In this document: positions 56,861 to 64,000 of the stretch, piece after piece
How the letters are laid out: every line of letters starts with the position of its first letter
How positions within the stretch are numbered: the stretch's first letter is position 1
Source: Pseudomonas frederiksbergensis
GTDB lineage: Bacteria; Pseudomonadota; Gammaproteobacteria; Pseudomonadales; Pseudomonadaceae
Reading direction: 5' to 3'
Assembly: GCF_001952935.1 (NCBI RefSeq)
Contig: NZ_CP018319.1
Location: forward strand, 733,501-797,500
Length of the DNA: 64,000 nt
The notes under the pieces: generated by a model
What the model was told of the DNA's origin: nothing
The model's input: only the letters and a program-made list of their open reading frames with translations
Database searches by the model: none
Translations under genes and position numbers: made by a program

Positions 56861-58232
56861 CGTCACTGACTCCACCGTCATCCGCCACCAACCGCATATT
56901 CAGCCGCAACCCCACCCCAGTGTTCTCAGCCCAAAGCCGCCCCCCCTGGCGCTGCACCGCATTCCTCGCAATGCTCAACCCCAAGCCAAATCCACCATCC
57001 CCCGGCCGCGATCCGTCAAGTCGGATGAACGGCGAGAAGATCCGCTCCAGCTCTTCATCGGCCACCCCGCCGCCCTCATCCTCCAGCCACACGTGCCAGA
57101 AGTCGCCATCGCGCCGCCCACCCAAGCGCACAATGCCGCCCTGCGGTGAATGACGAATGGCATTGCGCAGGATGTTTTCCAGCGCTTGAGCCAACGTATT
57201 GAGATGGCCGCGCACCCAGCAGGAAGAATCCACCGCGCACTGCAACTGGCTCGCCGGCCAGCCACTTTCATAGCAGGCATTTTCCGTGAGCATTTCCCAC
57301 AACGCCTGAACCTGGATCGATTCATCGGGCAACCGAGTGCGCTCGGTGTCGAGCCAGGCCAGTTGCAGGGTGTCTTCGACCAGTCGCTGCATGCCATCGA
57401 CCTCTCGGCCAATACGCTCGCGCAATTGCGTCAGCCCCTGCTCGCTTTCGCTGGCCACCCGCAGGCGACTCAGTGGCGTGCGCAATTCGTGGGACAAGTC
57501 GCGCAGCAGTTGTTGTTGCAGGGCCACCGTGCTTTGCAGGCGCTCGGACATGTGATCGAAGGCCCGGCCCAGTTCACCCAGCTCATCCGGGCGATTGGTG
57601 ATACGGCTCGACAACCGCACGTTCAACTGGTCGGCACGCCAGGCATTGGCCTGTTCGCGCAGACTGTTCAAAGGCACGACCAGCAACCGATACAGACCAA
57701 CGCACAACAGCAAGGTGAACAACCCTGGAATCACCCCATTGGTGATCACCCGCCAGAACACCCGGTAACGGCCGGGCACGAAACGCTGGGGCAGTTCGAT
57801 CACCAGACTGCCGGCGGACGGATCCTTGGGAAATGGTACTCTCAACCATGGCAATCCTTTGGTATGACGACTCGTCGGCCAATCCAGGCCGCGTAAAAAG
57901 GTCAGGCGCCGGGTTTCTTTTTCCGTCAGCGGGTAACTGCTCAATGACTGCAAATCGCCGCCAATCACACCGAGCCATGTCGACTCGCGATGGCCGACAT
58001 CGTGCAACCATTCATCGACGCCTGCACTCTGGCGCTTATTCCACGCCTGCTCCGCCTCGGCGGCGTAGCGCATCAGCGTGCCCCGTGCCTCGTCGGACAG
58101 GAACAGGTTTTTCTTTTCCATGTAGCGGCCCCAGGACCAACTGAGCCAGATCATCAGCAGACAGAACGCCACCAACAAACACGCCAGTTTCCAGAACAGC
58201 GAATGCCTGCCCGGCAGCTCAGTCCACTTCAT
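56802..58232 (-). CDS. Sensor histidine kinase of a two-component pair
   Basis: Membrane kinase of 476 residues. It has two membrane segments (about 14-33 and 165-185), a periplasmic sensor of about 130 residues, HAMP (about 190-240), HisKA with LLRDLSHELRTPLSRLRV, and HATPase_c with ILRNAIRHSP and GDGGFGLGLSIARN. The last 18 residues (AIASRLTPTLDGCRPQMV) are encoded by a REP element and probably replace the original end. ATG 58232 overlaps the regulator gene by 14 bp. By position it matches recalled PA0930 (PirS), but pirA is absent here. Confidence 0.9.
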   Translation of the reverse strand: MKWTELPGRHSLFWKLACLLVAFCLLMIWLSWSWGRYMEKKNLFLSDEARGTLMRYAAEAEQAWNKRQSAGVDEWLHDVGHRESTWLGVIGGDLQSLSSYPLTEKETRRLTFLRGLDWPTSRHTKGLPWLRVPFPKDPSAGSLVIELPQRFVPGRYRVFWRVITNGVIPGLFTLLLCVGLYRLLVVPLNSLREQANAWRADQLNVRLSSRITNRPDELGELGRAFDHMSERLQSTVALQQQLLRDLSHELRTPLSRLRVASESEQGLTQLRERIGREVDGMQRLVEDTLQLAWLDTERTRLPDESIQVQALWEMLTENACYESGWPASQLQCAVDSSCWVRGHLNTLAQALENILRNAIRHSPQGGIVRLGGRRDGDFWHVWLEDEGGGVADEELERIFSPFIRLDGSRPGDGGFGLGLSIARNAVQRQGGRLWAENTGVGLRLNMRLVADDGGVSDDAIASRLTPTLDGCRPQMV

Positions 58233-58941
58233 CGACAGCACTCAATACGTAACCCTTGCCCCACACCGTGCGCACTTCGCGCTCGAGGTAGCCGACAGCC
58301 TTGAGCTTGCGGCGGATCTGACTGATGTGCATGTCGAGGCTGCGGTCATGGGGCGCGTAACCGCGCTGCAGCACATGCTGGTAGAGGAAGGCTTTGCTCA
58401 GGACTTCATCGCCATTGCGGTTCAGCGTTTCCAGCAGCCGGTATTCGCTGCGGGTCAGGCCGACGGCGTGTTCGCCGTAAAAGACATCACAGCCTTCATC
58501 GTCGAAACGCAGGCTGTCCGCCGAAGGGGCAATCGGTGCCGGCGCTGGCCGGCGGTCGAGCGCGACCCGTCGCAGGATCGCTTCGATGCGCACCCGCAAC
58601 TCGACCATGCTGAAGGGCTTGGGCAGGTAATCATCGGCGCCCAGGCGAAAACCACTGATGCGATCCGCCTCGGCACCGAGCGCCGACATCAGTACCACCG
58701 GGGTGGAATGGCTCTGGCGCAACTGCGTCAGTACATTCAGCCCGTCCAGGCCCGGCAGCAGAATATCCATCAGCACCACATCGAAGGCTTGCTGGCGAGC
58801 GATGGTCAAGCCTTCCAGTCCGTTCTGGCACCACGTCACCTGAAAACCGCAACGTCCCAGATGCTCATGAACATAAGCACCGAGTACGAGGTCGTCTTCT
58901 ATAGACAGGATACGAGGATGGCCAGCAGTGATGGGAGTCAT
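58219..58941 (-). CDS. OmpR-family response regulator
   Basis: Regulator of 240 residues. The receiver (about 10-125) has acidic SIEDDLV, phospho-Asp in VVLMDILLPG (Asp59) and Lys in YLPKPFS. The OmpR-type winged helix (about 140-235) has YRLLETLNRNGDEVLSK and VRTVWGKGYVL. ATG 58941 was chosen; a TTG at 58953 is an alternative. It is the first gene of the pair with the kinase and is divergent from gacS. Confidence 0.92.
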   Translation of the reverse strand: MTPITAGHPRILSIEDDLVLGAYVHEHLGRCGFQVTWCQNGLEGLTIARQQAFDVVLMDILLPGLDGLNVLTQLRQSHSTPVVLMSALGAEADRISGFRLGADDYLPKPFSMVELRVRIEAILRRVALDRRPAPAPIAPSADSLRFDDEGCDVFYGEHAVGLTRSEYRLLETLNRNGDEVLSKAFLYQHVLQRGYAPHDRSLDMHISQIRRKLKAVGYLEREVRTVWGKGYVLSAVDEVD

Positions 58942-59155
58942 GACTATCTGCAAATAATTCTCAGTTGGCGATTATTCAAGATTGCCTCGCTGCGGGCAAC
59001 ACAAGGTTTGCCCGCAGGGTAAAAGTGGCGATCCAGCCGACGAATGCCGACATCAATTTTACGAAGATTGCCCGCCTGCAAATCGCTACACTGCGCAAAT
59101 GGCGCGTGCTGGACGTACGTGCAGGTCGTTAAATCGCTGGATGCAGGAGAGATGC
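58942..59155. promoter_or_regulatory. Divergent region, response regulator / gacS
   Basis: This 214-bp gap carries both promoters. The gacS ribosome-binding site AGGAGA is at 59145-59150. A reading frame through it from 58982 is not a credible N-terminal extension of GacS. Confidence 0.45.
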
Positions 59156-61909
59156 GTGCTCAAAAAACTTGGAATTAAAGGCCGCGTGCTATTGCTGACC
59201 CTGTTGCCGACCAGCCTGATGGCCTTGGTTCTGGGCGGTTATTTCACCTGGATGCAGCAATCCGACCTGCAAACCCAGCTCATGCAGCGTGGCGAGATGA
59301 TCGCCGAACAACTGGCGCCGCTGGTGGCCCCGGCCATGGGCCACAAGAACACCGAGCTTTTGGAACGCATTGCCACCCAATCGCTGGAACAATCGGACGT
59401 TCGCGCCGTTTCGTTCCTCGCCCCCGACCGCTCTTTGTTGGCCCATGCCGGGCCGACCATGCTCAATCAGGCGCCGGTCGGTAACGGTGCGCAGATGCTG
59501 CGCCGCAGCGGCAATGACGCGACGCGTTACTTGCTGCCGGTGTTCGGCAAGCACCGCAATCTGGCCGGTGAACTGATTCCCGACGAAGCCGACCGCCTGC
59601 TGGGCTGGGTCGAGCTCGAACTGTCCCACAACGGCATGCTGCTGCGCGGTTACCGGAGCCTGTTCGCCAGCCTGTTGCTGATCGGCGCAGGCCTGGCCGG
59701 TGCGGCGCTGCTGGCGTTGCGCATGGGCCGGAGCATCAATCGGCCGCTGAGCCAGATCAAGCAAGCGGTAGCGCAACTCAAGGACGGTCATCTGGAAACC
59801 CGCCTGCCGCCCCTCGGCAGCCAGGAGCTGGACACACTGGCGTCCGGCATCAACCGCATGGCCGGCACCCTGCAGAACGCGCAGGAAGAATTGCAACACA
59901 GCATCGACCAGGCCACCGAAGACGTGCGCCAGAACCTGGAAACCATCGAGATCCAGAACATCGAACTGGACCTGGCGCGCAAGGAAGCCCTTGAAGCCAG
60001 CCGGATCAAATCCGAGTTCCTGGCCAACATGAGCCATGAAATCCGCACGCCGCTCAATGGCATTCTCGGCTTCACGCATCTGCTGCAAAAAAGCGAACTG
60101 ACCCCGCGCCAGCTCGACTATCTGGGCACTATCGAAAAATCCGCCGACAGCCTGCTGGGAATCATCAACGAGATTCTCGACTTCTCGAAAATCGAGGCCG
60201 GCAAACTGGTGCTCGACAATATCCCGTTCAACTTGCGCGACCTGCTCCAGGACACGCTGACCATCCTCGCCCCGGCCGCCCACGCCAAGCAATTGGAGCT
60301 GGTGAGCCTGGTTTATCGCGATACGCCGCTGTCATTGGTAGGCGATCCGCTACGGCTCAAGCAGATACTCACCAACCTGGTCAGCAATGCGATCAAGTTC
60401 ACCCGCGAAGGCACCATCGTCGCCCGCGCCATGCTTGAAGAAGAACACGAAGACAGCGTGCAACTGCGCATCAGCATCCAGGACACCGGCATCGGGCTGT
60501 CGAACCAGGACGTGCGCGCCTTGTTCCAGGCCTTCAGCCAGGCGGACAACTCGCTGTCCCGGCAACCGGGTGGCACCGGTCTGGGGCTGGTGATTTCCAA
60601 ACGCCTGATCGAACAGATGGGCGGCGAGATCGGTGTCGACAGTACGCCCGGTGAAGGCTCGGAATTCTGGATCAGCCTGAGCCTGCCAAAAACCCGCGAC
60701 GACGCCGAAGACCTGCCCGGTCCGCCGTTACTCGGGCGTCGGGTGGCCGTGCTGGAAAATCACGAACTGGCCCGTCAGGCATTGCAGCATCAACTGGAAG
60801 ACTGTGGCCTCGAAGTCACTCCGTTCAATACCTTGGAAAGCCTGACCAATGGCGTGACCGGCGCGCATCAGACCGATCAGGCGATCGACCTAGCGGTGCT
60901 CGGCATCACCAGCAACGACATGCCACCCGAGCGCCTCAACCAGCACATCTGGGACCTCGAACACCTGGGCTGCAAGGTGCTGGTGTTGTGCCCGACCACC
61001 GAACAGACGCTGTTCCACCTCTCGGTGCCCAACCCACACAGCCAGCTCCAGGCCAAACCGGCCTGTACCCGCAAGCTACGGCGGGCCTTGTCCGACCTGG
61101 TCAACCCGCGCCAGCACCGCAGCGAACCTGGCGAACCGGTGTCCAGCCGTGCGCCAAAGGTGCTGTGTGTCGACGACAACCCGGCCAACTTGCTGCTGGT
61201 GCAAACCCTGCTGGAAGACATGGGCGCCAAAGTCCTCGCGGTGGAAAGCGGCTACGCGGCGGTCAAGGCGGTGCAGACCGAAACCTTCGATCTGGTGCTG
61301 ATGGATGTTCAGATGCCCGGCATGGACGGGCGGCAAAGCACCGAAGCGATTCGCCAGTGGGAAAGTGAACGGCATTGCACGCCGCTGCCGATCGTTGCCC
61401 TCACCGCTCACGCCATGGCCAACGAAAAACGCGCGCTGCTGCAAAGCGGCATGGACGATTACCTGACCAAACCGATCAGCGAACGGCAACTGGCCCAAGT
61501 GGTGCTGAAGTGGACCGGCCTGGCGCTGCGCAATCATGGGCCGGAGCGTTCCAGCGACAGCCACGGCAGCGGTCATGAATTGCAGGTGCTCGATCACGAA
61601 GAAGGTTTGCGCCTGGCCGCCGGCAAGGCTGATCTGGCGGCGGACATGCTGGCGATGTTGCTGGCCTCACTGGAAGCCGACCGCGAGGCGATTCGCTTCG
61701 CCCGGGAAACCAACGACCAGAACGCCCTGATCGAGCGCGTCCATCGCCTGCACGGCGCGACCCGTTATTGCGGCGTCCCGCAACTGCGCGCCGCCTGCCA
61801 GCGCAGCGAAACCCTGCTCAAGCAACAGGACCCCAAAGCCCCCAGTGCACTGGAAGACCTCGACCGGGCCATCAATCGCCTGGCCGCCCATGCCCGTATA
61901 AATGCCTGA
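59156..61909 (+). CDS. gacS: Global activator sensor kinase GacS
   Basis: Tripartite hybrid kinase of 917 residues, the same length as GacS of P. fluorescens. It has a membrane segment (about 10-32), a periplasmic sensor, a second segment (about 167-189) and HAMP. HisKA has His294 in MSHEIRTP, and HATPase_c has [12 protein letters not shown] receiver contains [11 protein letters not shown] and a C-terminal Hpt domain contains [14 protein letters not shown]. It phosphorylates GacA, which drives the RsmY/RsmZ small RNAs and so controls secondary metabolism and biofilm. GTG 59156 has AGGAGA upstream. RetS and the PA1611-type kinase are known modulators of this pathway in P. aeruginosa; a PA1611-like gene is also in this window. 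Confidence 0.97.
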   Translation: MLKKLGIKGRVLLLTLLPTSLMALVLGGYFTWMQQSDLQTQLMQRGEMIAEQLAPLVAPAMGHKNTELLERIATQSLEQSDVRAVSFLAPDRSLLAHAGPTMLNQAPVGNGAQMLRRSGNDATRYLLPVFGKHRNLAGELIPDEADRLLGWVELELSHNGMLLRGYRSLFASLLLIGAGLAGAALLALRMGRSINRPLSQIKQAVAQLKDGHLETRLPPLGSQELDTLASGINRMAGTLQNAQEELQHSIDQATEDVRQNLETIEIQNIELDLARKEALEASRIKSEFLANMSHEIRTPLNGILGFTHLLQKSELTPRQLDYLGTIEKSADSLLGIINEILDFSKIEAGKLVLDNIPFNLRDLLQDTLTILAPAAHAKQLELVSLVYRDTPLSLVGDPLRLKQILTNLVSNAIKFTREGTIVARAMLEEEHEDSVQLRISIQDTGIGLSNQDVRALFQAFSQADNSLSRQPGGTGLGLVISKRLIEQMGGEIGVDSTPGEGSEFWISLSLPKTRDDAEDLPGPPLLGRRVAVLENHELARQALQHQLEDCGLEVTPFNTLESLTNGVTGAHQTDQAIDLAVLGITSNDMPPERLNQHIWDLEHLGCKVLVLCPTTEQTLFHLSVPNPHSQLQAKPACTRKLRRALSDLVNPRQHRSEPGEPVSSRAPKVLCVDDNPANLLLVQTLLEDMGAKVLAVESGYAAVKAVQTETFDLVLMDVQMPGMDGRQSTEAIRQWESERHCTPLPIVALTAHAMANEKRALLQSGMDDYLTKPISERQLAQVVLKWTGLALRNHGPERSSDSHGSGHELQVLDHEEGLRLAAGKADLAADMLAMLLASLEADREAIRFARETNDQNALIERVHRLHGATRYCGVPQLRAACQRSETLLKQQDPKAPSALEDLDRAINRLAAHARINA

Positions 61910-61930
61910 TGTACATTCCAGGAGGACCGC

Positions 61931-62923
61931 ATGCGTACGATTCTTTTCAGTAGCCAGACCTACGACCGCGACAGTTTTCTGAGTGCCGACCTGCCCGCCG
62001 GCATTGAACTGCACTTTCAATCAGCGCGACTGAGCCTTGATACGGCGGCGCTGGCGGAGCATCACGAAGTGGTCTGTGCCTTCATTAATGATGACCTCGG
62101 CGCGCCGGTGCTCGAACGCCTGGCCGCGGGTGGTACACGCCTGATCGCCCTGCGCTCGGCGGGTTACAACCATGTCGATCTGGCGGAGGCAAAGCGTTTG
62201 GGGCTGGCGATTGTGCGCGTCCCGGCCTATTCGCCCCACGCAGTGGCGGAACATGCGGTGGCGCTGATCCTGGCGCTAAACCGACGCCTGCACCGCGCCT
62301 ACAACCGCACGCGCGAAGGGGATTTCAGCCTGCACGGGCTGACCGGCTTCGACCTCGTGGGCAAGACCGTCGGTGTCGTCGGCACCGGACAGATCGGCGC
62401 GACCTTCGCGAAAATCATGAACGGCTTCGGCTGCCAATTGCTGGCGTACGACCCTTTCCCCAACCCGCAAGTCGAAGCGCTCGGCGCCCGTTACCTGAGC
62501 CTGCCGCAACTGCTGGCCGAGTCGCAGATCATCAGCCTGCACTGCCCGCTCAACGAACAAAGCAAACACTTGATCAATCGCGAGTCCCTGGCGCACATGC
62601 AAGCGGGTGCGATGCTGATCAACACCGGCCGCGGTGGCCTGGTGGACACGCCGGCGCTGATCGACGCGTTGAAGGACGGTCAACTGGGTTATCTGGGGCT
62701 GGATGTGTATGAAGAGGAGGCGCAGCTGTTCTTCGAGGACCGTTCCGACCTGCCGCTGCAGGACGATGTGCTGGCGCGGCTGCTGACCTTTCCGAACGTG
62801 ATCATCACCGCTCACCAGGCCTTCCTGACCCGCGAAGCCCTGGGTGCGATTGCCGCGACCACCCTGCAGAACATCGCCGCCTGGGCAGCAGGCGCGCCTG
62901 CGAATCTGGTAACGGCTGACTGA
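61931..62923 (+). CDS. ldhA: D-lactate dehydrogenase-like 2-hydroxyacid dehydrogenase
   Basis: NAD-dependent dehydrogenase of 330 residues of the D-2-hydroxyacid group. It has the Rossmann GVVGTGQIGATFAK, catalytic Arg in LRSAGYNHVDL or NTGRGGLVDT, a Glu, and His in ITAHQAFLT. It should reduce pyruvate to D-lactate in fermentative redox balance. ATG 61931 has GGAGGA upstream. It lies 21 bp after gacS; recalled P. aeruginosa PA0927 (ldhA) is next to gacS as well. Confidence 0.95.
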   Translation: MRTILFSSQTYDRDSFLSADLPAGIELHFQSARLSLDTAALAEHHEVVCAFINDDLGAPVLERLAAGGTRLIALRSAGYNHVDLAEAKRLGLAIVRVPAYSPHAVAEHAVALILALNRRLHRAYNRTREGDFSLHGLTGFDLVGKTVGVVGTGQIGATFAKIMNGFGCQLLAYDPFPNPQVEALGARYLSLPQLLAESQIISLHCPLNEQSKHLINRESLAHMQAGAMLINTGRGGLVDTPALIDALKDGQLGYLGLDVYEEEAQLFFEDRSDLPLQDDVLARLLTFPNVIITAHQAFLTREALGAIAATTLQNIAAWAAGAPANLVTAD

Positions 62924-63000
62924 ACCAGATCGAAGGTCATACGCCCGCTCCATGCTGCGCTGATGTCCGTGCTAGCATGCCGCGCATATTTGGAGGACCC

Positions 63001-63435
63001 ATGGTCGAACACGATTTCCGCTATAGCCTGATGAACCCGCAACACACTCTCACCGAATGCCGCGCCCTTGTGCCGGGGCGTTATCAAGTCACCGGCAACG
63101 GCGGCTCGATTCGTAACAACGACGTGCTGGTAGTGACCCTCAAGGGCGCCAAGGACTTGTCCATGCGCCTGACCGTTGAAACGGTTCGCCACTTGATCAA
63201 CCCGCCCGGCCAATGGGTCGCGGTGGCCAGTGGTCCGGTGTTCGGTGAACTGGCGATCCACACCTGGAAAGTCAACTGCGACAGCTGCGCCAAAGAGCTG
63301 AGCTTCGAGTTCGCGGTCGACGCCAAGCTGGGCAACAAGGCTGAAAAGCCTGCTGCCACCGCTCGGATTGCCGAGTTGGGCTGGACCACGGTCAGCGAGA
63401 AGCACCTGTGCCCGAAATGCCAGGAGCCCGCGTGA
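63001..63435 (+). CDS. Conserved small protein with zinc-ribbon-like Cys pairs
   Basis: Cytoplasmic protein of 144 residues. It has a beta-rich N-terminal two-thirds and two CxxC pairs, NCDSCAKEL near residue 97 and LCPKCQEPA at the end, that could bind zinc. ATG 63001 has TTGGAGG upstream. I do not recognise a named family; it resembles PA0926-type hypothetical proteins. Its stop overlaps the start of the META protein gene by one base. Confidence 0.8.
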   Translation: MVEHDFRYSLMNPQHTLTECRALVPGRYQVTGNGGSIRNNDVLVVTLKGAKDLSMRLTVETVRHLINPPGQWVAVASGPVFGELAIHTWKVNCDSCAKELSFEFAVDAKLGNKAEKPAATARIAELGWTTVSEKHLCPKCQEPA

Positions 63436-63839
63436 TGAAACGCCTCGCTCTGACCGCGATGGTTGGCGCCAGCCTGCTGGGCTGCGCCGCCGAGCCGGTG
63501 CAATTGCAACACAACCGCAGCTACATTCTGGAGTGGATTGGCGAACGTCCGTTGATGGATTACAGCCACCTGACCATCACCCTCGGTGACGACGGCCGGG
63601 CCTACGGCAACGGCGGCTGCAACCACTGGTTCGCGCCGTACACCCTGGAAGGCGACAAGCTGAGCTTCGGCAAGGTTGGCAGCACACGCAAGCTGTGTGC
63701 GCCGGCGCTGATGGAGCAGGAAAAGCGTTTCCTCCAGGCCTTGGAAAACGTTCAGCGCTGGGACGTCTCGCCGATCGACCAGATGCGTTTCTGGCCGGCA
63801 GAAGGCAAACCGTTGCGCTGGTGGCTTGAAGAGGGTTAA
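63435..63839 (+). CDS. META domain lipoprotein (HslJ-like)
   Basis: Lipoprotein of 134 residues with a signal peptide and lipobox ASLLGC. A META domain follows (SYILEWIGERPLMDYS; NGGCNHWFAPYTLEGDKLSFG; STRKLCAPALMEQEKRFLQAL), as in HslJ and heat-shock-linked proteins. The two conserved Cys may form a disulphide. Its role at the envelope is not known. ATG 63435 is coupled to the upstream gene. Confidence 0.9.
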   Translation: MKRLALTAMVGASLLGCAAEPVQLQHNRSYILEWIGERPLMDYSHLTITLGDDGRAYGNGGCNHWFAPYTLEGDKLSFGKVGSTRKLCAPALMEQEKRFLQALENVQRWDVSPIDQMRFWPAEGKPLRWWLEEG

Positions 63840-63850
63840 CCCTCTCAATT

Positions 63851-63980
63851 GTGGCGAGGGAGCTTGCTCCCGCTGGGCTGCAAAGCAGCCCTAAACCCAA
63901 CCACTTCGTGTCGTCAGGTACACCGCATACACAGCTTTACGATTGCTGCGCAATCGAGCGGGAGCAAGCTCCCTCGCCAC
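63851..63980. repeat. Large REP inverted pair at window end
   Basis: GTGGCGAGGGAGCTTGCTCC at 63851 (to 63874) pairs perfectly over 24 bp with 63957-63980, with a spacer of 82 bp. It is a GTGGCGAGGGAGC-type REP, different in sequence from the GTGGGAGCG type elsewhere. Confidence 0.9.
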
Positions 63981-64000
63981 AGGTGGGAACGATCAGCGCA

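Noticed and set aside
58982..59155. N-terminal extension of gacS by 58 codons
   Set aside because: The GTG at 59156 has a good ribosome-binding site and gives the 917-residue length known for GacS; the extension covers the divergent promoter.

Overview
The window is chromosomal DNA of a Pseudomonas, most likely from the P. fluorescens group. The evidence is a complete gacS of 917 codons, fabA-fabB preceded by a hybrid kinase, gpsA, a relA-rlmD-cysM block, high-GC codon use, and the REP palindromes (GTGGGAGCGGGCTTGCTCGCGAA type) common in fluorescent pseudomonads. No prophage, plasmid, CRISPR array or intact transposon is visible. Locus numbers of P. aeruginosa PAO1 mentioned below are from memory and were not searched.

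Layout. (1) 1-6.3 kb: ABC-2 exporter (permease cut by the window edge, plus ATPase), glutathione transferase, transglutaminase-like protein, FadE acyl-CoA dehydrogenase and a small conserved protein; this resembles the PA2811-PA2817 order. (2) 6.5-9.7 kb: LysR regulator divergent from an AlaX-type tRNA-editing protein, a 2OG-Fe(II) oxygenase and a LysE exporter. (3) 9.7-24.4 kb: a complete Flp/Tad pilus locus, bounded on the left by a group II intron-like scar and on the right by four tRNA genes. It is split into a plus-strand group (rcpA, tadD, DUF3613 gene) converging on a minus-strand operon (flp, prepilin peptidase, an AAA+ ATPase with a winged-helix-like N-terminus, rcpC, tadG, tadE, tadF, tadZ, tadA, tadB, tadC), with a divergent AraC-type regulator. 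A degenerate second flp lies between flp and the peptidase, and the rcpA leader may fold into a structured RNA. (4) 24.5-24.9 kb: tandemly duplicated tRNA-Gly/tRNA-Glu pairs. (5) 25.3-34 kb: membrane-anchored unknown protein, chemoreceptor, MocR regulator, SDR, NADP-dependent oxidoreductase, pyrF, AI-2E-family transporter. (6) 34-48.7 kb: DUF4892, GST, two hydrolases, thioesterase, acyl-CoA synthetase, sixA, DUF4389, gpsA, then a TonB receptor/binding protein/hybrid kinase operon and fabAB; this resembles PA1609-PA1624. (7) 49-64 kb: small protein, DUF2058, mazG, relA, rlmD, cysM, a YhcG-type nuclease, a two-component pair, gacS, ldhA, and two small genes; this resembles PA0926-PA0937.

Functional themes are fatty-acid and phospholipid metabolism (FadE, acyl-CoA synthetase, thioesterase, GpsA, FabA, FabB) and lifestyle control (GacS, the PA1611-like hybrid kinase, RelA, Flp pili). 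The most notable irregularity is a one-base deletion that splits relA into two frames; restoring one base gives exactly 747 codons. REP pairs separate many transcription units, and one forms the 3' end of a histidine kinase gene.
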